Source of the DNA: Lachnospiraceae bacterium
GTDB taxonomy: Bacteria > Bacillota > Clostridia > Lachnospirales > Lachnospiraceae
Length of the DNA: 50,692 nt
Direction of reading: 5' to 3'
NCBI GenBank assembly: GCA_017472605.1
Contig: JAFUPV010000065.1
Location: forward strand, 1 to 50,692
Positions within the stretch are counted from its first letter, which is position 1, and the number at the start of each line of letters is the position of its first letter. The notes beneath the pieces were generated by a model. That model saw nothing but the letters and a program-made list of their open reading frames with translations. It did not search any database and was not told the DNA's origin. Made by a program: the position numbers and the translations under genes. Shown piece after piece: positions 1 to 9,446 of this stretch.

Positions 1-215
1 GGATATCCACAATCGATAGCTTTTAAAAAAGCACCTGTAGGGAGCTTTATTAAGGTTACCCTTTTTTGCCTACGATAGCGGATTGGAATTTTCGGTAAAA
101 TCTTTCTCAATTCATACTTGACTTTTCATAGCAGGTCTCTTATCGTTTGCTAAGCAGTATTCCGCCTGTCCGGTATGGGGCTCTCACCTTTTTCCGCTTA
201 TTCCGGGCAGTCTCC
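1..215. other. left-edge intergenic sequence, no gene seen
   Basis: No convincing coding region starts or ends here. The stretch is more AT-rich than the uvrA gene beside it. A TTGACT (118-123) lies 17 bases before TATCGT (141-146) on the plus strand, but no gene follows, so a promoter is not claimed. It may be the end of a neighbouring element outside the window. Confidence 0.4.
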
Positions 216-293
216 GGCATTCTTTCCGCGGCCATCAGCCTCCATCATTTTTCTGGCATTCTTTCTGCGGACATCAGCCTCCATCATTTCTCC
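216..293. repeat. 39-bp tandem duplication over the uvrA 3' end
   Basis: Two adjacent 39-bp units (216-254 and 255-293) differ at only a few bases. The second unit contains the last uvrA codons and its TGA stop (284-286), so the duplication copied the end of the gene into the region downstream. No T-rich intrinsic terminator was recognised for uvrA here. Confidence 0.85.
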
Positions 294-3118
294 GACAGAT
301 ATTTTTTCATGTATCTTCCGGTATAAGAAGCCTCACAGGCCGCAACCTCTTCCGGCGTACCCTGTGCGACAACGGTTCCGCCGCCATCGCCGCCTTCCGG
401 TCCCATGTCGATCAGATAGTCCGCCGTCTTGATCACATCCAGATTATGTTCAATCACGACAACCGTATTTCCGCCTTCTGCCAGTTTCTGCAGAATCTCC
501 GTCAATTTGTGAACATCCGCAAAATGAAGACCGGTAGTCGGTTCATCCAGAACGTAGATTGTTTTTCCGGTGCTTCGGCGGCTCAGTTCTGTTGCCAGCT
601 TGATTCGCTGCGCTTCGCCGCCGGACAGTTCCGTGGACGGCTGACCAAGGCGAATGTAAGACAGACCAACATCATAGAGTGTCTCGATCTTTCGGCGGAT
701 TGCCGGAACATTCTCAAAAAAGCTCAATGCCTCTTCCACGGTCATGTTCAGTACATCATAGATGCTTTTTCCTTTATACAAAACTTCCAGTGTCTCACGG
801 TTGTACCTCTTGCCCTTGCAGACCTCACACGGCACATAGACATCCGGCAGAAAGTGCATTTCAATCTTCAGAATGCCGTCACCGCTGCAGGCTTCGCAGC
901 GTCCGCCCTTGATGTTAAAGCTGAAACGTCCCTTCTGGTATCCGCGCATTTTTGCGTCTGCCGTCGATGCAAACAGGTCGCGGATCATGTCAAAAACGCC
1001 GGTGTAGGTTGCCGGATTGGAACGGGGAGTCCGTCCGATGGGGCTCTGGTCAATGGCGATAATCTTATCCAGCTGGTCCACACCGGTGATCCGCTTATGT
1101 TTACCTGGAATCGTTCTTGCACGGTTCAGCGTCTTCGCCAGAGAACGGTACAGAATGGAATTGATCAGGCTGCTCTTTCCGGAACCGGAAACGCCGGTTA
1201 CGCAGGTAAACACACCTGTCGGAATTTTTACATTAATACTCTTCAGGTTGTTTTCTGCTGCGCCTTCGACCGTCAGCCAGCCAGTCGGTGTTCTCCGATT
1301 CTCCGGTACCGGAATCTTCAGCGCTCCGCTGAGGTACTGACCGGTAATGGAATTGGGGCAGGCCATGATATCTTCCGCGGTTCCCGTTGCGATGATTTCA
1401 CCGCCGTGCTCACCGGCGGCCGGACCGATATCCACAATGAAATCAGCGGCCCGCATCGTATCCTCATCATGCTCAACAACAATCACAGAATTGCCCAGAT
1501 CACGCAGATGCATCAGCGTCGCCAGCAGCTTGTCATTGTCACGCTGGTGAAGACCAATGCTTGGCTCATCCAGAATATAAGCCACGCCGACCAGTCCGGA
1601 ACCAATCTGAGTTGCCAGGCGGATTCGCTGCGCTTCGCCGCCGGACAGGGTACCGGTTGCCCGGGAAAGACTCAGATAATCCAGACCCACATCAATCAGA
1701 AACTTGATTCTTGCGCGAATCTCACGCAGAATCTGATCACCGATTTTCTCCTGCATGGAAGTCAGCTTCATTTCTTCCTGAAGGAAACGGTAAAGTGCCT
1801 TTACAGACATCATTGTGATCTCATGGATATTCAGACCGGAAACGGTCACAGCCAGCGATTCCCTCTTCAGGCGCTGTCCTTTGCAGAACTTACAGGGTGT
1901 GATCTGCATGTAGGTTTCATACTCGGCTTTTGTTGTCTGAGAACCGGTCTCACGGTATCTGCGCTCCACATTTTTGATCAGGCCTTCAAACACAATGTCG
2001 TAAACACCTACTCCGCGCTGCCCTTTGTAGTGTACCTTTACACTGCGGTCTGTGCCGTAAATCAGCACATCATGGACTTCTTTGGAATAGCTTTCAAAGG
2101 GAACATCCAGACGGAAATCAAATTCCAGTGCCAGCGCGTTGAGGATTGCCCTTGTAAAGCTCTTTTCATCGGTGCTGGACTGCCAGCCCGGCACGACAAT
2201 CGCTCCCTGATCGATGCTCAGGCTCTTGTCCGGAATCATCAGATCCTCATCAAATTCCATTTTATAGCCAAGACCAAAACACTCCGGGCAGGCACCAAAG
2301 GGATTGTTGAAGGAGAAGCTCCGCGGCTCGATCTCCTCAATGCTGATACCGCAGTCCGGGCAGGCAAAGCTCTGGCTGAATGTCATCGTTTCTCCGTCCA
2401 CCACATCAACCACTGCCAGTCCGTCTGTCAGCTTCATCACATTTTCCAGCGAATCAGCCAGACGTTTCTCAATTCCGTCCTTGATCACCAGGCGGTCCAC
2501 AACAATCTCGATGTTATGTTTGATGTTTTTGTCCAGCTTGATCTCTTCGTCCAGGCTGTACAGATTTCCGTCCACGCGGACACGGACATAACCGCTTTTT
2601 TTCGCCTGCTCCAAAACCTTTTCGTGGCGTCCCTTCCGTCCTCTGACGACAGGTGCCAGAAGCAGAATCTTTGTCCGCGCCTCCAGCTCCATCAGCGTGT
2701 CCACCATCTGATCCACGCTCTGCTTCTTAATCTCCCTTCCGCATTCCGGACAGTGCGGAACACCGATCCTCGCGTAAAGCAGACGCAGATAGTCATAGAT
2801 CTCCGTCACCGTACCAACAGTAGAGCGGGGATTCCGGTTGGTTGATTTCTGGTCAATGGAGATTGCAGGCGGAAGTCCCTCAATACTTTCCACCTCCGGT
2901 TTTTCCATCTGTCCAAGGAACTGTCTCGCATAGGAAGACAGGGACTCCATGTACCGCCGCTGACCTTCCGCGAAAACCGTGTCAAATGCCAACGACGACT
3001 TTCCCGAACCGGACAAACCGGTCAGAACAACCAGCTCATCTCTTGGAATGTCCAGACTGACATTCTTCAGATTATGCTCGGCCGCTCCTCTTATTTTAAT
3101 AAATTTCTTCTCAGCCAT
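284..3118 (-). CDS. uvrA: excinuclease ABC subunit A
   Basis: DNA-damage recognition ATPase of nucleotide excision repair; a UvrA dimer loads UvrB at lesions. The 944-residue protein is full length for the family. Two ABC modules are visible: Walker [10 protein letters not shown] near residue 34 and GVSGSGKSS near 640, two LSGGEAQRI signatures, and Walker [11 protein letters not shown] near the C-terminus. Zinc-binding Cys pairs include CPECG near 123, CPDCG near 253 and the CEAC...CEVC module near 738-765. It lies 130 bp downstream of uvrB on the same strand, the common uvrBA order. The ATG has a GAGGAG sequence about 12 bases upstream, a long spacing. The 3' end carries a 39-bp tandem duplication. 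Confidence 0.98.
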   Translation of the reverse strand: MAEKKFIKIRGAAEHNLKNVSLDIPRDELVVLTGLSGSGKSSLAFDTVFAEGQRRYMESLSSYARQFLGQMEKPEVESIEGLPPAISIDQKSTNRNPRSTVGTVTEIYDYLRLLYARIGVPHCPECGREIKKQSVDQMVDTLMELEARTKILLLAPVVRGRKGRHEKVLEQAKKSGYVRVRVDGNLYSLDEEIKLDKNIKHNIEIVVDRLVIKDGIEKRLADSLENVMKLTDGLAVVDVVDGETMTFSQSFACPDCGISIEEIEPRSFSFNNPFGACPECFGLGYKMEFDEDLMIPDKSLSIDQGAIVVPGWQSSTDEKSFTRAILNALALEFDFRLDVPFESYSKEVHDVLIYGTDRSVKVHYKGQRGVGVYDIVFEGLIKNVERRYRETGSQTTKAEYETYMQITPCKFCKGQRLKRESLAVTVSGLNIHEITMMSVKALYRFLQEEMKLTSMQEKIGDQILREIRARIKFLIDVGLDYLSLSRATGTLSGGEAQRIRLATQIGSGLVGVAYILDEPSIGLHQRDNDKLLATLMHLRDLGNSVIVVEHDEDTMRAADFIVDIGPAAGEHGGEIIATGTAEDIMACPNSITGQYLSGALKIPVPENRRTPTGWLTVEGAAENNLKSINVKIPTGVFTCVTGVSGSGKSSLINSILYRSLAKTLNRARTIPGKHKRITGVDQLDKIIAIDQSPIGRTPRSNPATYTGVFDMIRDLFASTADAKMRGYQKGRFSFNIKGGRCEACSGDGILKIEMHFLPDVYVPCEVCKGKRYNRETLEVLYKGKSIYDVLNMTVEEALSFFENVPAIRRKIETLYDVGLSYIRLGQPSTELSGGEAQRIKLATELSRRSTGKTIYVLDEPTTGLHFADVHKLTEILQKLAEGGNTVVVIEHNLDVIKTADYLIDMGPEGGDGGGTVVAQGTPEEVAACEASYTGRYMKKYLSEK

Positions 3119-3248
3119 ATTTTTTTCATACTCCTCTTATCGCAACTGCAGCATATCTGCCGCAATCAGCTTTCCGGGCAAACAAACTTTCTGTCTGGCT
3201 TTCTGCCATCCATTCGTTTCCCATCTCTATCTGGTGTTTCAATATCAT

Positions 3249-5234
3249 CTACTTCATCGATTCCAGATGGCCTTTCAGTTCCTTCATCTGGTCACGCAGC
3301 ATTGCAGCCGTCTCGAAATCCAGCTGGGCAGCCGCCTGGTTCATCTGCTTGATGATCTTTGCAATCAGCTTCTCCAGTTCCTTGCGGCTCATGGACTCCG
3401 GATCCTTCTCCAGCTTTTCCTTCACAGTCTCCGCCGACTTGGAGATGCTGATCAGGTCGCGGACCGCCTTTTTGATGGTAGTCGGTGTGATTCCGTGCTC
3501 CTGGTTGTAGGCTTCCTGAATGGCACGTCTTCTCGCGGTCTCCCGGATTGCCCGGTCCATGGAATCGGTGATTGTATCTGCATACATCACCACATGCCCT
3601 TCCGAGTTACGCGCTGCACGGCCGACTGTCTGGATCAGCGAAGTCTCCGAACGCAGGAATCCTTCCTTATCCGCATCCAGGATCGCCACCAGCGCGATTT
3701 CCGGAATATCCAGTCCCTCTCGCAGCAGATTAATTCCAACCAGCACATCAAACTTGTCCAGACGCATGTCACGGATAATCTCCGCCCGCTCCAGAGTGTC
3801 AATGTCTGAATGGAGGTACTTGACCCGGATTCCCGATTCACGCATATATTCTGTCAGGTCCTCCGCCATCCGCTTCGTCAGTGTTGTCACAAGAACCTTG
3901 TTCCCGGCTTTTGTCGTTTTGTTGACTTCAGCGATCAGGTCATCGATCTGGCCTTCCACCGGACGCACGTCAATCCTGGGATCCAGAAGACCGGTTGGGC
4001 GGATTACCTGCTCTATACGCATCAGTTCATGCTCATCTTCGTAGACGTTGGGAGTCGCAGAGACAAACATCATCTGATTGATTTTTCCCTCAAATTCCTC
4101 AAAGTTCAGCGGCCGGTTGTCCAGCGCGGACGGAAGGCGGAATCCATAGTCCACCAGCGTTGTTTTTCTGGACCTGTCACCAAAATACATGCCCCGTACC
4201 TGAGGAATTGTGATGTGGGACTCATCCACAATGATCAGCAGATCCTCCGGGAAATAGTCGATCAGCGTAAACGGCGGCGCGCCCGCCGGCAGACCGGACA
4301 GGTGACGGGAATAGTTTTCGATACCGGAACAGAAGCCGGTCTCTCTCATCATCTCAATGTCATAGTTTGTCCGCTCCGCGATCCGCTGCGCCTCCAGCAG
4401 CTTATCCTCACGCTTAAAATATGCCACCTGTGCCCGCATTTCATCCTCAATTGCCATCGTAGCCTTCATCAGCTTCTCCGGCTCCACCACATAGTGGGAT
4501 GCCGGGAAGATCGCAATGTGGTTCAGAAGCTGCTTCACTTCGCCGGTCAGCGGATCAAACTCACAGATCCGGTCAATCTCATCCCCAAAGAACTCCACCC
4601 GAACCGCACTTTCTCCCCAGTCTGCCGGGAAGATTTCCACAACATCCCCATGGACACGGAAGGTTCCGCGGTGAAAATCCATGTCGTTGCGGTCATACTG
4701 AATGTCAATCAGCTTTCGCAGCACCTCGTCCCGCTCCTTTTCCATTCCCGGACGCAAAGACAGAACCATGTTCTTATAGTCTACCGGGCTTCCCAGTCCA
4801 TAAATACAGGAGACAGATGCCACCACGATCACATCCCGCCGCTCCGCCAGCGCTGTTGTGGCAGAAAGACGCAGCTTATCAATCTCCTCATTGATTGCGG
4901 AATCCTTTTCAATGTAGGTATCCGTTGAAGGGACATAGGCTTCCGGCTGATAATAGTCGTAGTATGAGACAAAGTATTCCACCGCATTCTCGGGGAAAAA
5001 CTCCTTGAACTCACTGTACAGCTGGCCCGCAAGTGTCTTGTTGTGGGCCATGATCAGAGTCGGGCGATTCAGCTGTTCAATGACATTTGCCATCGTGAAG
5101 GTTTTTCCGGAACCTGTGACACCTAGTAAAGTCTGAAATTGATTGCCTTTCTTAAAGCCTTCCACCAGGGCTTCGATTGCCTGGGGCTGATCGCCGGTAG
5201 GTTTATATTCGGAGTGTAAAATGAATTTATCCAT
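3249..5234 (-). CDS. uvrB: excinuclease ABC subunit B
   Basis: Helicase-like subunit that verifies damage and recruits UvrC. The 661-residue protein starts [17 protein letters not shown]. Visible features are Walker A GVTGSGKT near residue 40, the [10 protein letters not shown] beta-hairpin region, the DESH box (IVDESHITI), late helicase motifs including QTVGRAARN, and a C-terminal UVR/UvrC-binding segment ([14 protein letters not shown]). The start at 5234 is chosen because GAGGAGG (5241-5247) lies 6 bases upstream; an ATG 8 codons earlier is in frame but overlaps this site. uvrA follows on the same strand. A possible SOS-type promoter lies about 740 bp upstream, beyond a decayed gene. Confidence 0.97.
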   Translation of the reverse strand: MDKFILHSEYKPTGDQPQAIEALVEGFKKGNQFQTLLGVTGSGKTFTMANVIEQLNRPTLIMAHNKTLAGQLYSEFKEFFPENAVEYFVSYYDYYQPEAYVPSTDTYIEKDSAINEEIDKLRLSATTALAERRDVIVVASVSCIYGLGSPVDYKNMVLSLRPGMEKERDEVLRKLIDIQYDRNDMDFHRGTFRVHGDVVEIFPADWGESAVRVEFFGDEIDRICEFDPLTGEVKQLLNHIAIFPASHYVVEPEKLMKATMAIEDEMRAQVAYFKREDKLLEAQRIAERTNYDIEMMRETGFCSGIENYSRHLSGLPAGAPPFTLIDYFPEDLLIIVDESHITIPQVRGMYFGDRSRKTTLVDYGFRLPSALDNRPLNFEEFEGKINQMMFVSATPNVYEDEHELMRIEQVIRPTGLLDPRIDVRPVEGQIDDLIAEVNKTTKAGNKVLVTTLTKRMAEDLTEYMRESGIRVKYLHSDIDTLERAEIIRDMRLDKFDVLVGINLLREGLDIPEIALVAILDADKEGFLRSETSLIQTVGRAARNSEGHVVMYADTITDSMDRAIRETARRRAIQEAYNQEHGITPTTIKKAVRDLISISKSAETVKEKLEKDPESMSRKELEKLIAKIIKQMNQAAAQLDFETAAMLRDQMKELKGHLESMK

Positions 5235-5302
5235 GATTTTCCTCCTCTTCTCACGCATTTGTCAGGATTACTATCAGCCACAATTTTACAAACGTAATAC
5301 GC

Positions 5303-5339
5303 ATAAAATATTCAAGAGACAACGTCTCTCGTATTTTAT
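5303..5339. other. imperfect AT-rich hairpin upstream of uvrB
   Basis: ATAAAATA (5303-5310) pairs with TATTTTAT (5332-5339), and AGAGAC (5315-5320) pairs with GTCTCT (5324-5329) around a 3-base loop. It spans the end of the upstream pseudogene and the uvrB leader. It lacks a clear T-tract after the stem, so it may be a weak terminator or a leader structure. Confidence 0.5.
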
Positions 5340-5965
5340 TCTTCATGAATTTCCCAATATCCTTTTCTGGTTGAACCAGTTCTAATAATAGTTCCTTCCT
5401 CACGCAATTTTTTAAGTATTCTCCATATCTGTCTATCACTAATCCCCAATTTCACTGCCATACCTCTTCCTGTCGCAGTAGGTTCTTGACGCAAAAATTC
5501 TAATACTCTATATACCGCATCATTATTATCATTGCTGACATGATTGCTGACTTTACTGACTTTATTGCTGACATTACTGACATTTTCACTACCAGATTCT
5601 GTATTATTATCAGCAGAAGCCATATCTTTTGGCACAGAAAACGGAAACTCCACCTTTATAAAGTGTTCTGATATATTGAAAATGCTCTTATCATACACCT
5701 TTAAAATTCTACTCATACCAGAGCCAAGCTGTTCCACCAATCCGACATCTTTGAATACACGCATCAACTCACGGTTTCGTGGCATACTGCTGCAGCTAAA
5801 AAAATCCTGCTCACTCTGTCCCGGAATCAATCCACCATAAGACGTAAATACCATTCTGTCACTAAAAATTTCAAAACTGGCGGTATTTCTCGTGAAAAAT
5901 CAGAATGAACAATGGCATTGATCACAGCCTCATACAAGTCGCTCCTGTCCAACCGCATTCAGCGA
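5336..5965 (-). pseudogene. remnant of a schlafen/AlbA_2-type ATP-binding transcriptional regulator
   Basis: Only the C-terminal part of a COG2865-like (divergent AAA_4 / schlafen-AlbA_2) regulator remains. An open frame (5336-5854, 172 codons) contains FTSYGGLIPG, the VGLVEQLGSGMSRI region and a C-terminal winged helix (GISDRQIWRILKKLREEG). Immediately upstream, in another frame, is the family's histidine-containing segment LYEAVINAIVHSDFSREIPP. Restoring one T in the T-run near 5868-5872 joins the frames as ...REIPPVFEIFSDRMVFTSYGG. Nothing homologous is seen before about 5965, so the N-terminal domain is deleted. It lies just upstream of uvrB, so uvrBA transcripts may pass through it. Confidence 0.8.
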
Positions 5966-5973
5966 CTACCAGG

Positions 5974-6017
5974 AGTATACCACAATCCCGTAAAAAAGTA
6001 CAGATGTTCTGGAACAT
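5974..6017 (-). promoter_or_regulatory. possible promoter with LexA-like site reading toward uvrB
   Basis: On the minus strand a TATACT -10 (5974-5979) lies 17 bases after a weak -35. The -35 is overlapped by GAACATCTGTAC (5998-6009), which matches 10 of 12 bases of the palindrome GAACATATGTTC typical of Gram-positive SOS boxes. A second inverted pair, ATGTTC/GAACAT (6004-6017), is adjacent. uvrBA is a classic LexA target, but the distance to uvrB is large and the match is imperfect. Confidence 0.35.
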
Positions 6018-6044
6018 TTGTTTACTTTTTTTTATACACGCATC

Positions 6045-6098
6045 AAAAAAAGACAGCCGCAAAAGGAAACCTGCATTTCCCCTTCACAACTGTCTTTT
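6045..6098 (-). terminator. intrinsic terminator downstream of pgi
   Basis: Read on the minus strand, AAAAGACAG pairs with CTGTCTTTT, with an inner stem GGAAA/TTTCC, followed by a run of seven T (A-run at 6045-6051 on the plus strand). It lies about 90 bp after the pgi stop. Confidence 0.8.
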
Positions 6099-6101
6099 AA
6101 A

Positions 6102-6124
6102 TCACGGTTCTAACCGAACCGTGA
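6102..6124. other. 9-bp perfect hairpin after pgi
   Basis: TCACGGTTC (6102-6110) and GAACCGTGA (6116-6124) flank a 5-base loop. It precedes the stronger pgi terminator on the minus strand and may add to termination or protect the 3' end. Confidence 0.6.
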
Positions 6125-6188
6125 CTTCATTCAATCCCGCGCCATCCGTTCGCTGCATCCCGCCGCCTGCGGAGACACATACTGAACA

Positions 6189-7769
6189 TCAGATGTTCAG
6201 CAGATCGCTGTACACCTTCAGCGCACCGTCTGTCTGATGGGCAAGCACACGCTTTGCCAGTACCTTGCCAAGCTGTACGCCTTCCTGGTCAAAGCTGTTT
6301 ACATTCCATACAAAGCCCTGGAACATCACCTTGTTCTCATAGTGAGCCAACAGTGCACCAAGAGATCCCGGAGTCAGCTGATCACCGACAATGATGCTGG
6401 ACGGGCGTCCGCCTTCGAAATTCTTATTCCGGTTCTCGTCTGCCTTACCGCATGCAAACGCTACGATCTGCGCTGCAACGTTCGCGCACAGCTTCTGCTG
6501 GCCGGTGCTGTCCTCAATCACAACATCGCTTCCGCACTGGTTGTTCTTAAATCCGATGAACTGAAGCGGTACGATGTCCGTTCCCTGATGAAGCAGCTGA
6601 TAGAAGGAATGCTGTCCGTTTGTTCCCGGTTCGCCAAAGATAACCGGACCTGTCACATAATCTACCGGCTCACCGAAACGGTTGACAGACTTACCGTTGG
6701 ACTCCATGTCCAGCTGCTGCAGATGAGCCGGGAAACGGCTCAGTGCCTGAGAATAGGGAAGGACTGCCGTGCACAGAAGGCCAAGCACATTGCGCTCATA
6801 AACACCGATCAGCGCATCCAGCATTGCAGGATTCTGTAAAACATCCTTATTTTTGGACAGTTTATCCTCCTCTGCCGCACCGTCCAGGAACTGCGCAAAC
6901 ACGTCCGGTCCGAATGCCAGTGACAGAACTGCGCCGCCAACTGCGGAAGTGGAAGAATAACGGCCGCCGATGTAATCATCCATAAAGAATGCAGCAAGAT
7001 AATCATCGCTCTTTGCCAGCGGAGAAGTCTCACTGGTAACAGCAACCATGTGTCTGGAAGCGTCCAGTCCTGCCTTTGCCAACGCATCCTTCACAAAAGA
7101 CTCATTTGTCAGTGTCTCCAGTGTGGTACCGGATTTGGAAACAAGGATGAACAGTGAATGTGCAACATCAATGGAGTTCAAAACAGCTGCCGCGTCATCC
7201 GGGTCTACATTGCTGATGAATTTTGCTTCCATTTTAAAGGTGTTGTTCTTCTTTGCCCAGTTCTCAAGAGCAAGATACATCGCACGGGGACCAAGGTCGC
7301 TGCCGCCGATACCAATCTGAACTACGGTCGTAAACTTCTCACCTGCCGCGTTTGCGATCTCTCCTGCATGCACCTTCTTCGCAAAATCAGCAATCTTCTG
7401 CTGCTGTGCCACATAAAACGTACGCTTATCCACACCGTCTGCCGTTACCGCATCACCCAGCTGGCCGCGGGTCATATGATGAAGCACAAGACGCTTCTCG
7501 CCGGTGTTGATCACTTCGCCATTGTAAAGTGCTTCAAACTTTTCAGCAAGCTGAGCCTCCTCTGCCAGCTTTCCAAGCAGCTCCAGAACCTTGTCATCCA
7601 CCTGCTTTGCAGCGTAATTGTAAACAAGCCCCTCTGCCATCGGCACACTGTACTTCTTCACACGGTCTGCACCATTTTCACCGGTCATCACCTCTGCAAG
7701 CTTAACAGTCTCTGCTTTTGCCAGCTCCTGATAGGAAGCAAGCGTATCTAAGTTGTTCCATGTAACCAT
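6189..7769 (-). CDS. pgi: glucose-6-phosphate isomerase
   Basis: Interconverts glucose 6-phosphate and fructose 6-phosphate in glycolysis and gluconeogenesis. The 526-residue protein has the family landmarks in order: GIGGSDLGPRAMYLAL near 155, LVSKSGTTLETLTN near 210, GGRYSSTSAVGG near 270, LDMESNGKSV near 360, and the signature GEPGTNGQHSFYQLLHQG near 390. Its length fits the longer enterobacterial/eukaryotic-like Pgi rather than the about 450-residue form of many Bacilli. The ATG at 7769 is chosen because GGAGG lies 9 bases upstream; an ATG three codons earlier abuts the ribosome binding site. A hairpin and a strong terminator follow, so it probably ends a transcript. Confidence 0.97.
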   Translation of the reverse strand: MVTWNNLDTLASYQELAKAETVKLAEVMTGENGADRVKKYSVPMAEGLVYNYAAKQVDDKVLELLGKLAEEAQLAEKFEALYNGEVINTGEKRLVLHHMTRGQLGDAVTADGVDKRTFYVAQQQKIADFAKKVHAGEIANAAGEKFTTVVQIGIGGSDLGPRAMYLALENWAKKNNTFKMEAKFISNVDPDDAAAVLNSIDVAHSLFILVSKSGTTLETLTNESFVKDALAKAGLDASRHMVAVTSETSPLAKSDDYLAAFFMDDYIGGRYSSTSAVGGAVLSLAFGPDVFAQFLDGAAEEDKLSKNKDVLQNPAMLDALIGVYERNVLGLLCTAVLPYSQALSRFPAHLQQLDMESNGKSVNRFGEPVDYVTGPVIFGEPGTNGQHSFYQLLHQGTDIVPLQFIGFKNNQCGSDVVIEDSTGQQKLCANVAAQIVAFACGKADENRNKNFEGGRPSSIIVGDQLTPGSLGALLAHYENKVMFQGFVWNVNSFDQEGVQLGKVLAKRVLAHQTDGALKVYSDLLNI

Positions 7770-7915
7770 AATAAACATCCTCCATAATATTTTTATGTTA
7801 AACAGGATTATGATTCCAATCCCATATCACACACATTTTCTCAGCAATTTCCTTATCGCCTTCCGCCCGGACCTTTTGCTCCGCGCCCGCCACATGAACC
7901 GCGTCCGCCCATCGT

Positions 7916-9184
7916 TTACCGCACAATCGTATTAAACGACCGCTCGGGCAGCGTATACGCCTGTCCATCAATTTCCACATTTACCCGCTCTTCCAGCGGA
8001 TTCATCACTGCCAGCACCACACTTCCGTCCGGATTCCGAAACGCTGTCGTGTTTGCAGACCACTCACCGCCTGCCTCCAGATAACGTGCTCCCGGCTTTA
8101 CGAAATGAGAAAAATGCTTCATCAGATAAAATTCCGGATTGAAAACCGCATTCCCATTTTCTACGGTTACAAGCGAATTCTGATGCCACCCCCAGGTGCT
8201 TTCACCGCCTGCCGCCAGTACCATATTCCAGTAAACGTAAGCAGACGCGCCATTGCGGAAATAGTGATGCATCATCTCATAAATATACATGGCAAACTGC
8301 CAGCTGTTCTCACCGTTTCCACATTCGGATTCGCTCTGGATCAGCTCCAGATCCGGGTAGCAGTCATGGGCCTGCTGAATCGCCATTTTTCCTGCCCACT
8401 GATAGCTCAGACCTTTCACATGCTTCCTGCAGGTCTTATCCCGCAGCACCACCTGCATATACTGGTAAAACCTTGTCCAGAGGGCGCGGTCATCATTTTC
8501 CGGACCATTAAAGGTTCCAAGGAAGATGTCCGCTTTTCCGTCCAGCTCCTTCGCCAGATAGTCCCGGATAAAATCGCGGAATTCTTCTCCCTTCCAGACA
8601 CAGGAGGGGAATTTCTGAGTGGAAACCGGCTCATTCTGCACATGGATCTGACGGACCGGAATGCCCTCTTTTGCATAGGCTTCCACAAATTTGCGGAAAT
8701 ACAAAGCATAGGCCTGCAGATTCTCAGGAGTCTGAATCAGAGTCCCGTAGTTATAGACTGCCGGGAATTTCATCCATGTGGGCGGACTCCACGGAGATGC
8801 CATCAAATCAATGGCAGCATATTTCTGTGCTTCTTTAATCCATGGAATCAGATACTTTTTGTCCCGCTCAATGGTAAAATGCTCCATCGCATAGTCGCCT
8901 TCCACCTCATTGCAGCTGTACCAGGACAGCGCGAAATCGCTGGCGCCAATGGGAACCCGGCAAAACGTAAAGCTGCATTGATCGGGGGAGAAAAATTCTT
9001 CGTTTACTGCATTCTGAATTTCCTTCGGAAGCGTTTGCAATGCCGCCGCGCCAAGCTCGCTGAAGCAGCCGCCGAAGCCGCGGATCTTCTGACACTCCTT
9101 TCCCAGTGAAATCGAAACCGGTTCCAGAGACGGATCCACTTCGTCATTCTGATACCAACACTTTGATTCTGTTGAAGTAATCAT
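7916..9184 (-). CDS. glycoside hydrolase family 30 (glucosylceramidase-like)
   Basis: A retaining beta-glycosidase of the GH30 type, which cleaves beta-glucosides or beta-xylosides depending on subfamily. The 423-residue protein shows the family opening IRGFGGCFSELGA, the SPWSPPTWMK segment, HVQNEP with the likely acid/base Glu near residue 200, and LIQSESECG with the likely nucleophile Glu near 295. A short C-terminal beta-rich region (VVLAVMNPLEE) follows. No signal peptide is visible, so it is likely cytoplasmic and acts on imported oligosaccharides or small glucosides. ATG codons at 9187 and 9184 both follow AGGAGG (9192-9197); the one 7 bases away is used. It lies 146 bp upstream of pgi on the same strand, with no terminator seen between. 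Substrate is unknown. Confidence 0.9.
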   Translation of the reverse strand: MITSTESKCWYQNDEVDPSLEPVSISLGKECQKIRGFGGCFSELGAAALQTLPKEIQNAVNEEFFSPDQCSFTFCRVPIGASDFALSWYSCNEVEGDYAMEHFTIERDKKYLIPWIKEAQKYAAIDLMASPWSPPTWMKFPAVYNYGTLIQTPENLQAYALYFRKFVEAYAKEGIPVRQIHVQNEPVSTQKFPSCVWKGEEFRDFIRDYLAKELDGKADIFLGTFNGPENDDRALWTRFYQYMQVVLRDKTCRKHVKGLSYQWAGKMAIQQAHDCYPDLELIQSESECGNGENSWQFAMYIYEMMHHYFRNGASAYVYWNMVLAAGGESTWGWHQNSLVTVENGNAVFNPEFYLMKHFSHFVKPGARYLEAGGEWSANTTAFRNPDGSVVLAVMNPLEERVNVEIDGQAYTLPERSFNTIVR

Positions 9185-9319
9185 CATTGAACCTCCTGTC
9201 AAATCTAGCATCCTTTTCCATTCTACCACACTTTTTCCATTTCGTCAGCTGATTTATCAATTTCTCTTCCATTATATCAAATCAGAAAAAACACACCTAT
9301 GTGTACACAGGCAAACAAA

Positions 9320-9397
9320 AGGAAAGATGCCGTGCAAGTTCCCCGTTCCCGCGGCACTCGCCGAATGAGTGCATAAGCCCCCTGCTCACTGCTCGCG
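9320..9397. repeat. dispersed intergenic repeat, copy 1
   Basis: This gene-free stretch aligns with 19922-19978 and with part of 42178-42305. Shared cores are CGCGGCACTCG followed by GAATGAGTGC, then AAGC and CTGCTCGC-like blocks. It sits between the GH30 and BlaR1-like genes. Divergence is greater than between copies 2 and 3. Confidence 0.6.
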
Positions 9398-9446
9398 AAA
9401 AAATACCCGGAGCAGCCTGCGTCACAGGCCCTCCAGGCATCACTCT

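Noticed and set aside
1-170. Possible insertion-sequence end at the left edge
   Set aside because: No inverted repeat pair, transposase frame or target duplication can be seen in the part available.
446-2845. Long rightward open frame (about 799 codons) opposite uvrA
   Set aside because: It is fully antisense to uvrA, has no ribosome binding site, and its translation matches nothing; it is a codon-bias shadow.
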